Positions 16,953 through 28,536 are shown, numbered from the stretch's first letter. The stretch is 64,000 bases of DNA from Paenibacillus sp. UNC499MF (GCF_900107975.1 NZ_FNVF01000008.1:1-64000); one strand, 5' to 3'. Numbers and translations: made by a program. Notes: a model not told the origin generated them from the letters alone.

Positions 16953-18101
16953 TCACCTCGCTCGTTCGCTGCTGCGGGCAGGATGATGCCCGATCTCTTC
17001 TAGAATATGCGAGACAATGGTCTGGCCCGCATTTTTTTTATGCAGTCTGCGGGCTGACGCGCGGGCCGACTCCGGCGGCCATTCGCCGCGGATCACCCTT
17101 CCGACCTGCCGGACAAGCTCATCCGGATTAAAAGCGGCCAGCGCCGCGCCCTTTTTCACGAAATAATCGGCATTTTCTTTCTCCTGGCCCAAAAAGGGCC
17201 TGTATACGACAACGGGTACTTCCAGGGCAAGCGCCTCTGACAAGGTAACGCCGCCCGCTTTCGTAATCATGCAGGCGGAGTCAGCCATCAGCCGGTGGAT
17301 GTCCTCCACAAAACCGTGAACACACACGCGTTCCTGTCCCGCGAAAGCCGTTTCAAAATACCGCTTCAGGCGTTCGCTGCGGCCGCATACGAGTACTATT
17401 CTCACGTCCGGAATTTCCTTGAGGAGCTTGGCGCATAGACCGCGTAGCCCCTTCAGCACGCCGTACGCACCGGCCATCAGAAGCACAAAGGGAGGCGCCT
17501 GGCCGGCCTCTCCGCTTATTGACGCGGCGTTCCCGGTTTCCGCGGCTTGAAACGAGGGCCGCAGCGGGATGCCGCTGACTTTGATGTTATCCGCCGGTAC
17601 GCCTTTCGCGACCAGCAGGGTTTTCAGCTCTTCCGAAGGAACGAAATAATGCCTTACGTCCGGGTGAACCCACCGGGAATGAAGATCGTAATCCGTCACG
17701 ATCGAGAATGTCGGAATCGTTTCCCCGCAGTGCGTTCCCGTATCGGGCATCCCCTTCAGGGGGAATGTGTTCACCACCGCCGCCGGCTGATGTTCGCGGA
17801 TCATTTGGCGGAGCTTGCGGTCTCCCAGGGAGTGGAGCCATCTGGAGAGCAGGGCATCCGCCCGCATATCTTGCGTCAGGTAATAGCTAAGGCCGTACAG
17901 GCCGATGGAAGATGTTTTTAGATACACGAAGCGGGTGAAGGAATTGAACCAGGGATGCGCCTGCGCGAACAAGTCCACAAGCTCTACGTTGCTGATGCCT
18001 TGATTTTCAAAGCTCTGCCGCAGTGCCCGGGATACTTGCAGATGGCCGTCTCCGTAACTGGCATAGAGGATGAGTATTTTGGCATCGGGGTTCATGGGCA
18101 T
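16953..18101 (-). CDS. UgtP/MGDG-synthase-like glycosyltransferase (second copy)
   Basis: The 382-residue protein begins with KILILYASYGDGHLQVSRAL, the glycine-rich acceptor-side motif of processive diacylglycerol glucosyltransferases. It ends with the GT28 nucleotide-sugar half (GFVEDIHRLMADSACMITKAGGVTLSEALAL). It probably transfers a hexose to a membrane diacylglycerol or similar lipid. It is about 60 bp downstream of a paralogue and overlaps the MFS gene. The ATG at 18101 has CAGGAAGC 7 nt upstream. Confidence 0.88.
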   Translation of the reverse strand: MPMNPDAKILILYASYGDGHLQVSRALRQSFENQGISNVELVDLFAQAHPWFNSFTRFVYLKTSSIGLYGLSYYLTQDMRADALLSRWLHSLGDRKLRQMIREHQPAAVVNTFPLKGMPDTGTHCGETIPTFSIVTDYDLHSRWVHPDVRHYFVPSEELKTLLVAKGVPADNIKVSGIPLRPSFQAAETGNAASISGEAGQAPPFVLLMAGAYGVLKGLRGLCAKLLKEIPDVRIVLVCGRSERLKRYFETAFAGQERVCVHGFVEDIHRLMADSACMITKAGGVTLSEALALEVPVVVYRPFLGQEKENADYFVKKGAALAAFNPDELVRQVGRVIRGEWPPESARASARRLHKKNAGQTIVSHILEEIGHHPARSSERAR

Positions 18102-18165
18102 AACCACGCTTCCTGTTATGGAATAGGGTTATTATACGAAGTTCGCGTAAATATTATTGTCGCTT

Positions 18166-19335
18166 TTACCAAATTTCTTGTAAAGCCGCCGCATAGCGAC
18201 GTTCGCTGCGGGTTTCCAGCACGATGCGGACCGCTTCGGCCGATGCGTTGGACCGGCGTGTCCGGCCCAGATTCTCCCGCATGGTATAAAGCAGCGACGG
18301 ACTTCTCAGCAGAACGCCCAACTGTACGATCAAGTCGTTCATGTTCTTCGCTTTTACGGCGATTCCCGCCTGCAGAAGGAAACGGGCGTTATCCTCTTCC
18401 TGTCCCGGAAGGGACTTGTAGATCACGATCGGCAGCTTCATGGCCATCGCTTCCGAGATGGTAAGCCCTCCCGGCTTCGTGACGAGCAAGTCCGCCGCAG
18501 CCATCCACTCGTGCACGTTGTTCACGTATCCGGTAGCGAGAATACGGTGGCGGGAATGAGCCGCCAGCTCCGTAATCTGCGCGCGGAGCTTCTCGTTGTT
18601 CCCGCACACGACGACCAGCTGCGTCCGGACCGGCAGCGCCTCGAAGGCTTCGAGCCTGTTCGCCAGCTCGCCGCCCATCATCCCGCAGCCTCCTCCCATG
18701 AACAGGATCGTCGGCAGTTCGGGATCAAGCCCGAGCTGCCGGCGCGTCTGGGCGCTCTCGTAGGTGCCCTGGAATTCCGGCCGGATCGGAATGCCCGTCA
18801 CTTCGATGCGCCCTGCGGGCACGCCCGCCTGGATGAGGCCGTCGCGGACGGTGTCGGAACCGACCAGATACTTGTCGGTCTCCGGGTAAACCCAATAGCT
18901 GTGGTCCGTATGGTCCGTAATGACCGTGGCCGTAGGCACGTCGTACAGCCCGTAAGCCCGTACGGCGGACATGGCTCCGGCAGCCGGCGGGAAGGTGGAA
19001 ACGACCACCGTCGGCTCCACTTCATGAAGCAGCTTCATCATGCGGCCGAGGCCGAACCGGTTGAACTGCTTGAGTATATACGAGAAAAAGTTCGCTTCTC
19101 TCGTTTTGTTGTATACATATCCGTACGCAGACGGGAACGTCTGGAGTCCTTTCAAAAACATGTACCGCCCGATGGAATTCATGAAGGGATGCGTCCACTC
19201 CATAAAATCGAGCAGGACCGTCTCCGCTCCCGGATACCTCTGAGCGATCTCGCGGCGGATCGCTTCCGCCGCCTGTTTGTGCCCGTCTCCATAGCTTCCC
19301 GAGAGAATCAATACTTTGTGTCCGTTCTTTTTCAT
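18166..19335 (-). CDS. UgtP/MGDG-synthase-like glycosyltransferase (first copy)
   Basis: The 389-residue protein has KVLILSGSYGDGHKQAAEAI at the N terminus, HTDHSYWVYPETDKYLVGS in the middle and GYVNNVHEWMAAADLLVTKPGGLTISEAMA at the donor-binding end. This is the MGDG_synth plus GT28 architecture of UgtP, which makes the glucolipid anchor of lipoteichoic acid in Bacillus. Either copy in this cluster could be that anchor enzyme; the resemblance to YkoN beside a YkoP-like domain is also notable. Confidence 0.9.
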   Translation of the reverse strand: MKKNGHKVLILSGSYGDGHKQAAEAIRREIAQRYPGAETVLLDFMEWTHPFMNSIGRYMFLKGLQTFPSAYGYVYNKTREANFFSYILKQFNRFGLGRMMKLLHEVEPTVVVSTFPPAAGAMSAVRAYGLYDVPTATVITDHTDHSYWVYPETDKYLVGSDTVRDGLIQAGVPAGRIEVTGIPIRPEFQGTYESAQTRRQLGLDPELPTILFMGGGCGMMGGELANRLEAFEALPVRTQLVVVCGNNEKLRAQITELAAHSRHRILATGYVNNVHEWMAAADLLVTKPGGLTISEAMAMKLPIVIYKSLPGQEEDNARFLLQAGIAVKAKNMNDLIVQLGVLLRSPSLLYTMRENLGRTRRSNASAEAVRIVLETRSERRYAAALQEIW

Positions 19336-19492
19336 GGTCCGCAGCCCTTTCCGTTAACCTTGTTCTTGTCACTATTCTACTCGGTCCGGAGGGTGAATCA
19401 GAACCGACTCACGACGGTTTTTATACCTGGTCTTAGGTCCAGGTAGCCCGATTCCCTCCCGCCCGCCGAGACATCCGTCAAGCCGGAACCAC

Positions 19493-19526
19493 AAAAAGCC
19501 TTCCGGCCGGCAGGCTGCAGAAGGCT
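19493..19526 (-). terminator. Terminator of the family 2 glycosyltransferase gene
   Basis: AGCCTTC (19497-19503) pairs with GAAGGCT (19520-19526), followed on the minus strand by U5. It lies about 90 bp past the stop codon at 19617. Confidence 0.8.
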
Positions 19527-19616
19527 TCTGTTCTAAGATGCTTCGCTTGGTTGAGTGAGCTTCTGTGCCGTTCACGGTTATCCGTCCCGTACCGGGGATA
19601 ACACGGATGCTTCCAG

Positions 19617-20474
19617 TCAAACCGACTCGGCTTGTTCCGCCAGACGCGAGATAACGGGCTCGCCGTCCCATACAATCGCGGACGGTGCTTCTCTTTGACG
19701 CATATGCGGTTTATCCAGCAGGGTAAAAAAGTTTTCCGAAGGCAGTTCGCCCAGACCGTGCTTTGCGCATAGTCTGCCGAGGTACGGATTTCCTTCCTGC
19801 CGGTTTCCCGAAATATTGTCCCCTTTCAGCGAGAAAGCGTAGAGAACGCTCGCGACGGGAACTCTCGTAATTTTATAAACATTAGCGGTCCGAAGGAAAA
19901 AATCCCAGTCCCAGTAATGATGAACCTCGGGATCGTAAGGACCGAGTGTATCGTGGATCGCCCTGCGGTACAGGGTGCCGGACGGAACATACGTGGAAAA
20001 CGCACGCATCTCCGCGAGGTCGAATCCGTATGCGAACAACCGCCGGCTGACGGGGATACGCGTGCGTCCTTCCACCCGGTAATCGAACAGCTCCGCATCG
20101 GAATAAGCGAAGTCCGCTCCCGTCTCTTCGAGGGCGGCAAGCATGCGCCTGATATGTCCGGGCGCCAGAAGATCGTCGTCGTCGCAAAGCAAAATCAGCT
20201 CCCCGCGTGCACGGCTGAGCGCCTCGTTGCGGGCATGCACATGCTTCAAATTGACCGGCTGGTTAATAATCGTGACAGCCAGCTCCGGATAGGCTTCCGC
20301 CACAAAATCCACGGACACGCCGGCATCGTTCACCACCAGCACTTCCATGTTCGGGTAATTCTGCGCCGCCAGCGTCTCCAGCAGCTCGCCCAATACGTAA
20401 GGCCGGTTATATGTAGGGATAACAGCCGATATAAACGGCTCTCGGGATATTATCGGTTCTTGCGGTTCTCTCAC
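19617..20474 (-). CDS. Family 2 glycosyltransferase
   Basis: The 285-residue GT-A enzyme starts FISAVIPTYNRPYVLGELLETL and has the DXD-type metal/nucleotide motif in LILLCDDDDLL (about residues 94-104). HYWDWDFFLR matches the acceptor-site ED/WD region. There are no transmembrane segments, so it acts at the inner face of the membrane. The start is read as GTG at 20474 with GGAAAGGAACGG upstream at a rather long spacing. A terminator separates it from the glucosyltransferase pair. Confidence 0.88.
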   Translation of the reverse strand: MREPQEPIISREPFISAVIPTYNRPYVLGELLETLAAQNYPNMEVLVVNDAGVSVDFVAEAYPELAVTIINQPVNLKHVHARNEALSRARGELILLCDDDDLLAPGHIRRMLAALEETGADFAYSDAELFDYRVEGRTRIPVSRRLFAYGFDLAEMRAFSTYVPSGTLYRRAIHDTLGPYDPEVHHYWDWDFFLRTANVYKITRVPVASVLYAFSLKGDNISGNRQEGNPYLGRLCAKHGLGELPSENFFTLLDKPHMRQREAPSAIVWDGEPVISRLAEQAESV

Positions 20475-20815
20475 TTGGCGATCCGTTCCTTTCCTTGTGC
20501 AGCAGGAGTCATCAAATCGTTTCCTCTATACTATACATGATGATGCCCGTCCGCGTCTGTATGATCATAAGCCTGTTGATAAGTATGCCGTTCTATGTCA
20601 TTATGAATAAAGATTTTCGAAAAATAGGACTTAGTGCCTACACATAATACCTAGTCATTTGCGAAATCAAGGATTTTTCCTTTCATTTTAGGCAAAAAAA
20701 GGATAGAATGTAGGGTATAAACCTTTTTTGTTAGGAAAAAAGTAACGGCTTGTCAAGTTCCACTTGGAGTTTTTTTCCTTTTTTAAAGCACGGGCAGCAG
20801 CTAGGAGGTTTCTTC

Positions 20816-21514
20816 ATGCAGGCAAGTAAAATTCTTGTTGTCGACGATGATCACCATATCTTGGAGATCGTCTCCCTGTATTTACGGCGCGAAGGCTTCG
20901 AGGTCGTCACCGCCGATCATGGGGATCATGTGCTTCAACTGGTCACCGAACAACGTCCCGATCTTATTCTTTTGGACATTCTGCTTCCCGGCATGGACGG
21001 TATAGAACTCTGCCGCCAACTGCGGAAAACAAGCGACACCCCGGTTATTTTCCTGTCTGCGAAGAGCGAAGACATCGACATCATTCTCGGTCTGAGCATA
21101 GGAGGAGACGACTACGTCACGAAGCCGTTCAGCCCCGCACAGCTTGTGGCCCGCGTGAAAGCGCTGCTACGCCGGTGCTCTCCGTCCCGCAATATGGCGG
21201 ACCAGCATGTGCTGAAATTTCCCGATCTGGAGATTGATCTGCACAGTCACATCGTCAAGGTTCAGGAGCGGCCTATCGCCCTGTCCGCCAAAGAATTCGA
21301 TCTGCTCAGCCTGCTGGCGCAAAATCCGAACCGCGTTTACCGGATTGAGCAGCTTTTCGAGCAGGTCTGGAGCCTGGAGAGCTTCGGCGATCCCCGGACA
21401 CTCATCGTTCACATCAGCAATCTCCGCAAAAAAATCGAACCGAACCCGTCGGACCCCCGGTATATCATTACCGTGCGCGGAGTCGGTTACAAATTTAACG
21501 GAAATCCCGTCTGA
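20816..21514 (+). CDS. OmpR/PhoB family response regulator
   Basis: The 232-residue protein has a receiver domain (ILVVDDDHHILEIVS, phospho-acceptor Asp54 in LILLDILLPGMDG, Lys in YVTKPFSP) and a winged-helix output domain (LSAKEFDLLSLLAQNPNRVYRIEQLFEQVW, GVGYKF). The ATG at 20816 follows TAGGAGG by 7 nt. No kinase is in its operon; the nearest one is convergent and downstream. The 340-bp region upstream contains a TATAAA and a hairpin AGGAAAAAA/TTTTTTTCCT just before the ribosome binding site, but no promoter I would name. Confidence 0.93.
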   Translation: MQASKILVVDDDHHILEIVSLYLRREGFEVVTADHGDHVLQLVTEQRPDLILLDILLPGMDGIELCRQLRKTSDTPVIFLSAKSEDIDIILGLSIGGDDYVTKPFSPAQLVARVKALLRRCSPSRNMADQHVLKFPDLEIDLHSHIVKVQERPIALSAKEFDLLSLLAQNPNRVYRIEQLFEQVWSLESFGDPRTLIVHISNLRKKIEPNPSDPRYIITVRGVGYKFNGNPV

Positions 21515-21752
21515 TCGGAAGCCGGTACGTTAAAGCAGCGCACGGCACGGCGGTACGGTGCTCCACGGCGTAACTCCGAAGCGGTATGGCACGCACGTTG
21601 AACCGCGGCATCCGGTTTGGAAGCCGGCACGATACGTTAAGCGTTACGGCAGACTGTACGGCATGACAGTAGGGTATGGCACTGCGCCGGAGCGTAAGCG
21701 ATGCGACAAAAGGTACGACATGGCACTACAGTTCGGCACGACGGAAGGCACG
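21515..21752. repeat. Degenerate low-complexity region with GGYACG motifs
   Basis: About 235 bp between the response regulator and the terminator are built from variants of GGTACG, GGCACG and GGTATGGCAC at irregular spacing. The stretch resembles a decayed minisatellite. No gene is supported here. Confidence 0.6.
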
Positions 21753-21786
21753 AAAAAAACGGCGTAACCATACGGTTACGCCGTTT
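21753..21786. terminator. Bidirectional terminator between convergent regulator and kinase genes
   Basis: AACGGCGTAACC (21758-21769) and GGTTACGCCGTT (21774-21785) form a 12-bp perfect stem with an ATAC loop. An A-run on the left serves the minus strand, a shorter T-run the plus strand. The kinase stop codon lies inside the right arm. Confidence 0.9.
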
Positions 21787-23626
21787 TGATATGAACGGGC
21801 AGTATAATATCGATGGTCGTCCCTAGGCCCGGACGGCTGGATACCCGCAGGGTACCGGCATGGTTCTCGATAATTTTGTTGCTCACCATGAGACCAAGCC
21901 CCGTCCCGTTTGCTTTCGTCGTGAAGAACGGTTCGCCGATCCTTTCAAGGTGGCCGGGCTCGATTCCTTTTCCCTGATCGGCGAAACGGATTCTCACCTT
22001 GTTCTTGGGCAGAGCGGCCGCCGTAATATGCAGCAGCCCTCCTTCCGGCATCGCTTCGATCGCATTTTTCACCATATTGATAAAGACCTGCTTAAGCTGG
22101 TTAGGATCACAGTCTATCTTCGGGATCGCGCCCTCTTCCTCAAGAATGGCGCTCACCCCCGCCTCTTTGCGCTGGTTATCGAAAAGCTGCAGCGTTTCCC
22201 TGAGCAGAGGCAGCACTTCGTGCCGGTCGAACCGGCTGTTCACGGGCTTCGACAGCAGCAAAAAATCTTCAATGATTTCGTTCATCCGGTGTACTTCCGA
22301 ACTCATCATGCCGAGATAGGGCGCATCGGGCGCCTGCTTCCGCGAGAGCTGCAGAAAGCCCGAGATGATCGTCAGCGGATTACGAAGCTCGTGAGCCATA
22401 CCCGCGGCCATCTGACCGACGAGAGAAAGCTTCTCGGAGCGTTTGAGCTGGAGCATGATGTCCGCAAACTGACGGATGAGCAGTACGATCAGCAGCAGGA
22501 TAAAGACCGAGATGCCCAGATACGTCATAGGCGAGAACCGGATTATGATGTTCAACCGGTTCTGGAAAATATCGATCAGGCCGGTCAGACAGATAACTCC
22601 GATTCCGATGAGCAGCAGCTTCGCTCCCCTGTTTCCTTTCATTGCGCAGGCCGCCGCGCGCACGATCACAAGCGGCATACTGACAATCAGCAGCAGCTGG
22701 TACCAATCGACGATCTCCACGACGGAAATTGCGCGGCACGCGTGCAAAAGCAGAACACCCGCACTGTAGGCAAGATGCAGCTGCCAGGTTCTTCGTACAT
22801 AGGCATACCTGCCGGAGCCTAGCAGATGCTCCACAAACATCAGAATGCCGATTACGCCTCCGAAAAGAGCGATCAGCTCCGCATAGGTAAGTATGGCCGG
22901 ATGATCGAACACGAGATAAACGACCGAGGACCGGCAGATGCTGTAGATGCCGAAACAGACGGAAAACAAAGTGAAATCGAGAAAAACTTTATGGCTTCGC
23001 AGCCCGAGAAAAACACAAAAAGCCACGATTCCGGCCAATATGTAGCTGATTCCAAGCACGGCCCGGAAAAATTCCTGCCGGACCATCTGCTTGATAAAGC
23101 CGCTCTCGGAACCGTACATGGCTCCGTCTTCTATTCCGATATTCCGCGACTCCGACTGGAGATGAATATACAGCATCCCCTGTGTATTATCCGGAAGCGG
23201 GACTATTCTTCTCGGCGTTCCGTAATAGCGGTGTTTCCGCCCTTCCTGCCAATCCCCGAAACGGTAGGCGAGTCCTTGCTCCGTGTACACTTCCACGTTG
23301 TCGAAAGCGCGTATAAGCAGGCTCGGATCGGCCGCTTTATGGGAAGGAAGCGGCACCCGCAGCCACAAATGGCTGCGGCCCATCCGGTCCTGCGGATTGA
23401 GCAGCCGACCGGCGCTTTTCCAATCCTCCAGGCCGCCCAGTGGCACTCCCGTTCGTCCGGTTCCCTCTTCCTCCGTCCAGCAGTACTCCCAGTTATCCAG
23501 AAGGACAGGGGGCGCATTCACACGCGTGAGAGAAGCAGTTTCAGCCCGGACATCTTCCACCCCGGCGAATAAGAAAAGAGCCGCAAATACGAGCCCTAAT
23601 GCAATAGCTTGAATGAACTTAGTCAT
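21776..23626 (-). CDS. Sensor histidine kinase with 7TMR-DISM sensor
   Basis: The 616-residue protein has a signal peptide, an extracellular ~170-residue domain of the DISM type (HLWLRVPLP, LYIHLQSES), seven hydrophobic helices from about 185 to 385, and a HisKA/HATPase core. The H-box is GMAHELRNPLTI, with NMVKNAIEAMPEG (N), FADQGKGIEP (G1) and GTGLGLMVSNKI (G2). Sporulation phosphorelay kinases often have this unlinked kinase form. Three Spo0A-box-like sites lie upstream (23661-23822). The partner regulator is not evident. Confidence 0.9.
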   Translation of the reverse strand: MTKFIQAIALGLVFAALFLFAGVEDVRAETASLTRVNAPPVLLDNWEYCWTEEEGTGRTGVPLGGLEDWKSAGRLLNPQDRMGRSHLWLRVPLPSHKAADPSLLIRAFDNVEVYTEQGLAYRFGDWQEGRKHRYYGTPRRIVPLPDNTQGMLYIHLQSESRNIGIEDGAMYGSESGFIKQMVRQEFFRAVLGISYILAGIVAFCVFLGLRSHKVFLDFTLFSVCFGIYSICRSSVVYLVFDHPAILTYAELIALFGGVIGILMFVEHLLGSGRYAYVRRTWQLHLAYSAGVLLLHACRAISVVEIVDWYQLLLIVSMPLVIVRAAACAMKGNRGAKLLLIGIGVICLTGLIDIFQNRLNIIIRFSPMTYLGISVFILLLIVLLIRQFADIMLQLKRSEKLSLVGQMAAGMAHELRNPLTIISGFLQLSRKQAPDAPYLGMMSSEVHRMNEIIEDFLLLSKPVNSRFDRHEVLPLLRETLQLFDNQRKEAGVSAILEEEGAIPKIDCDPNQLKQVFINMVKNAIEAMPEGGLLHITAAALPKNKVRIRFADQGKGIEPGHLERIGEPFFTTKANGTGLGLMVSNKIIENHAGTLRVSSRPGLGTTIDIILPVHIKTA

Positions 23627-23660
23627 GTTCTACCCTCTTGCCAACCTCAATCGCCGAATT

Positions 23661-23822
23661 TTCGACAATTCTTGGTTTTTCTGTAAGTAGATGTGGTTCT
23701 TTACCTACTTTTCGATTCGGAAGGACAGTCTTCCTGTCCCTCTATCAAATTTTTATGATTTTCAACAATTATCGACATTTTATGCGAAAAAGATTAGAAA
23801 ACTTCCGAATTTTTTTGTCGAA
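23661..23822. promoter_or_regulatory. Cluster of Spo0A-box-like sites
   Basis: The 0A box TGTCGAA occurs exactly at 23661-23667 (minus strand, TTGTCGAA over 23661-23668) and at 23816-23822 (plus strand). A 6/7 match TGTCGAT is at 23771-23777 (minus strand). They lie in the divergent region between the histidine kinase and the YjzC-like gene. Confidence 0.5.
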
Positions 23823-23861
23823 ATAAAGACCATATTATATGAAGAGAAAGGAGTGTGAGTC

Positions 23862-24101
23862 ATGTCCAAAGACAAAACCATGGACCCTATGAGCCACGAA
23901 ACGGTCGAAACGGACGGCGTTTATGCGGACGAAGCCGGGCGGGAAGTCACGTTAAAACGGGGCGATAAGTTTCCCGCCGATCTTGTGCTGGGAGAAACCA
24001 CCTGGGAGATGAAAGGCTTCTCCCTGAACGAAGCGGAAATCGATCATCAGCAAAAAGAAAATACTCCGCCGCGCCTTCATGTGAAAACTGGCGACCGGTA
24101 A
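23862..24101 (+). CDS. Small YjzC-like protein
   Basis: A 79-residue acidic soluble protein. Its centre, DGVYADEAGREVTLKRGD followed by KFPADLVLGETTWEM, recalls the YjzC pattern in which a short beta-strand is followed by a K-x-G-D-x-F-P motif. The function of that family is unknown and the match is loose. Good signals frame it: GAAAGGAGTG before the ATG, Spo0A-box-like site just upstream, and its own terminator downstream. Confidence 0.65.
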   Translation: MSKDKTMDPMSHETVETDGVYADEAGREVTLKRGDKFPADLVLGETTWEMKGFSLNEAEIDHQQKENTPPRLHVKTGDR

Positions 24102-24112
24102 TTGCCGGACAG

Positions 24113-24135
24113 CGGGCCTCCGGGCCCGTTTTTTT
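24113..24135 (+). terminator. Terminator of the YjzC-like gene
   Basis: CGGGCC (24113-24118) pairs with GGCCCG (24123-24128), followed by T7. The next 346 bp to the thiN start hold no gene I can support; reading frames there lack ribosome binding sites. TATAAT at 24436-24441 is a likely -10 for thiN. Confidence 0.85.
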
Positions 24136-24483
24136 ACATACCTCTTCCCAGTACGCGATACGCGCCAATAAACAATAGATCGCAAGCGTTAAGGTCCCGT
24201 TTACTTCCAGGAATGCGCCATCGCCCATACGCCCCGGCCGCTGCTCCGTTCGGCTCCAGGTCCTGGGGAGCCGCAGGCGCCCGTTCTGCTCTGCGGGCAC
24301 GCATGTGCCAGGGAATGCGCTGCCGGGTGTCCACATGACGGGATCAGCACGTCCCTTAGTATTCTTGCCGCCCAGCCAGCCGTATCCTGCATGTTCAGCA
24401 TGTTCTTCACGTTCCCGGTTATCCGCCGCTGTGGTATAATAAAAGCTTCCATTTCAATGAACGGAAGGAGCCGTTGGGCCGTT

Positions 24484-25143
24484 ATGACGCTTACGCAGCA
24501 GCGGATTTTTATAGTAACCGGAGGGGCTTTCGGCCCTTGGGCGGACGAGCATCTTAAAACACTGAACCCCGGAACGGATCTCCTAGTCGGAGCCGACCGC
24601 GGCGCTCTCCATCTGGTCCGCAGCGGGTACCGTCCCCGGCTCTCGCTCGGGGATTTCGATTCCGTCACGCCGGAGGAACTCGGCGAAATCCGCCGCGGCA
24701 GCGAGGAATTTATCGCCTGCGATCCCGTGGACAAGAACTGGACGGATACGGAGCTGGCTTACACCTGGGCGCTTGAGCGCAGCCCGTCGGAAATCATTCT
24801 TCTCGGCGCACTGGGCACCCGCCTCGATCATACTCTGGCGAATATTCATCTGCTCCGCAAAGGGACGGAGGCCGGAATCCGCTCCCGGATCATCGATGAT
24901 CATAACGATATCGAACTGGTACAGGAGAAGATTGAGATTACCGCCGGTCCATACGCGCAGGTATCTCTGCTCCCATTAACGACCGAAGTAACCGGCATTA
25001 CGCTGACCGGCTTTCAGTATCCGCTGCAAAATGCGACTCTTGAGATCGGACAGTCCCTCGGAATCAGCAATGTGCTTCAAGACGGGCGGGGATCGATCTC
25101 CGTCCGCTCGGGGCTTCTTCTCGTGATCAGAAGCAGGGATTAA
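24484..25143 (+). CDS. thiN: Thiamine pyrophosphokinase
   Basis: The enzyme converts thiamine to thiamine diphosphate with ATP. The 219-residue protein has the catalytic-domain motifs GADRGALHLVRSGYRPRL and LGDFDSV, the acidic KNWTDTELAYTWAL and GALGTRLDHTLANI, then the C-terminal thiamine-binding beta domain ending GISNVLQDGRGSISVRSGLLLV. The ATG at 24484 has GGAAGGAG 13 nt upstream; an ATG at 24457 is possible but lies too near the presumed promoter. Single-gene unit with a strong terminator. Confidence 0.92.
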   Translation: MTLTQQRIFIVTGGAFGPWADEHLKTLNPGTDLLVGADRGALHLVRSGYRPRLSLGDFDSVTPEELGEIRRGSEEFIACDPVDKNWTDTELAYTWALERSPSEIILLGALGTRLDHTLANIHLLRKGTEAGIRSRIIDDHNDIELVQEKIEITAGPYAQVSLLPLTTEVTGITLTGFQYPLQNATLEIGQSLGISNVLQDGRGSISVRSGLLLVIRSRD

Positions 25144-25284
25144 CGGGCTGATCGGACCGGCTCCGTCTTCTGGGATCTTATGTAAGTAAGTCGGGTGCAT
25201 CCTATTCCCGAAAGGCTTATAAAACAAGCTTTCCGGCACGATCCCAATTGGAACATTTTAGTACGTACCGGATTAAAAATCAAA

Positions 25285-25334
25285 CAAGCCCCGGAGCGGC
25301 AAAGAGTTTCTTGCCGTTACCGGGGCTTGTTTTT
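25285..25334 (+). terminator. Terminator of thiN
   Basis: CAAGCCCCGG (25285-25294) pairs with CCGGGGCTTG (25320-25329). CGGCAA/TTGCCG extends the stem inside, and a T-run follows. Confidence 0.9.
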
Positions 25335-25464
25335 GCGGGCTGCGTCAGGGTTTGAGGAAGTTCCCGATGATGGTTCCGTTATTCTTGAACGTGCGGAGAC
25401 CCGCAATTATTTTTCCTATTTTTAAGAAAAAAAGCCGACCTGTAATTAACGCCGCGCCGTCACG

Positions 25465-25995
25465 TCAGCGCCAGTTCATCCGCTCTCTGAGAGAGGCGAT
25501 ATGAGCGGTATGATGCTTGCCGTGCCACACATACAGGCCGAGACCCCGCGCCAGTGTAGTCGGCCCGTTCACCGGATGCAGGAACGTCCGGGCCCAGCCC
25601 GCTTCATCCACGGTGTACAGCCATCTCACCCAGCGGTCGTGCAGCGCGTCCAGCAGCGCCAGCGAAATCTCCGGCGGAGCCGTCTTCCCGTCTTCAAGTT
25701 CCGCCCACAACTGCTCTTCGTAGGGCTTTATGACGGGCTCATGCTCCGTCGCGCCCAGCTTGAAGCGGACATAGCTGTTCACATGGCTGTCCGCCACATG
25801 GTGGATAACCTGACGCACGGTCCAGCCGCCGGGACGGTACGGCGTATCGAGCTGTTCATCAGTCAGACCGGAAGCGGCCCCGCGCAGCAGGGAAGGAGCG
25901 GCCGCAAGTTCTCCGAGCCAGTCCCGGATTTGTTCCGGGGAAATCTCTCCCTCGTGCGTAAAAGTTCCGATCGGATAACGCAAATCTTCTCCCAT
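25465..25995 (-). CDS. YfiT/BstA-like DinB-fold bacillithiol transferase family protein
   Basis: The 176-residue four-helix protein begins DLRYPIGTF and has the histidine motifs WTVRQVIHHVADSH and YVWHGKHHTAHI, which bind a metal in the DinB/YfiT fold. YfiT of B. subtilis is annotated as a bacillithiol S-transferase or metal hydrolase, so a thiol-transfer role in detoxification is possible. The ATG follows GGAGGAGGCG. It is divergent from xpt-pbuX. Confidence 0.85.
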   Translation of the reverse strand: MGEDLRYPIGTFTHEGEISPEQIRDWLGELAAAPSLLRGAASGLTDEQLDTPYRPGGWTVRQVIHHVADSHVNSYVRFKLGATEHEPVIKPYEEQLWAELEDGKTAPPEISLALLDALHDRWVRWLYTVDEAGWARTFLHPVNGPTTLARGLGLYVWHGKHHTAHIASLRERMNWR

Positions 25996-26180
25996 GTCGT
26001 TAACGCCTCCTCCGCTTTTGGGCCATTATAGCACAGGCCCCTGCCGCCTTTGAAAGACTTTTTCCCTTTCCCTGGACATTACAAGGGTCAATTCTCTCCT
26101 CGTCTGCCATGAACTGGCATATAAACGAACAAATAAATCGCGTTCCCACCAAAAAGTTCGGGTTTTCGACATTTTCTTCT

Positions 26181-28443
<2,263 letters not shown>

Positions 28444-28500
28444 TCCGAATAGACTTGCCCGATCAGCAGAGTCTCAGTCCCCAAACGTGATCGGTTCCGA

Positions 28501-28536
28501 AACCGCTTCGCTCTACAGAGCCGAAGCGGTTTTTTT
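28501..28536 (+). terminator. Terminator of xpt-pbuX
   Basis: AACCGCTTCG (28501-28510) pairs with CGAAGCGGTT (28522-28531), followed by T6. The following 370 bp to the SLH gene include imperfect ~23-bp repeats of the type GCGGCGTTTGACCGACATT (28540-28640), and otherwise nothing I can name. Confidence 0.9.

Noticed and set aside
24138-24483. Overlapping short frames upstream of thiN
   Set aside because: None has a start signal or family resemblance; treated as intergenic.
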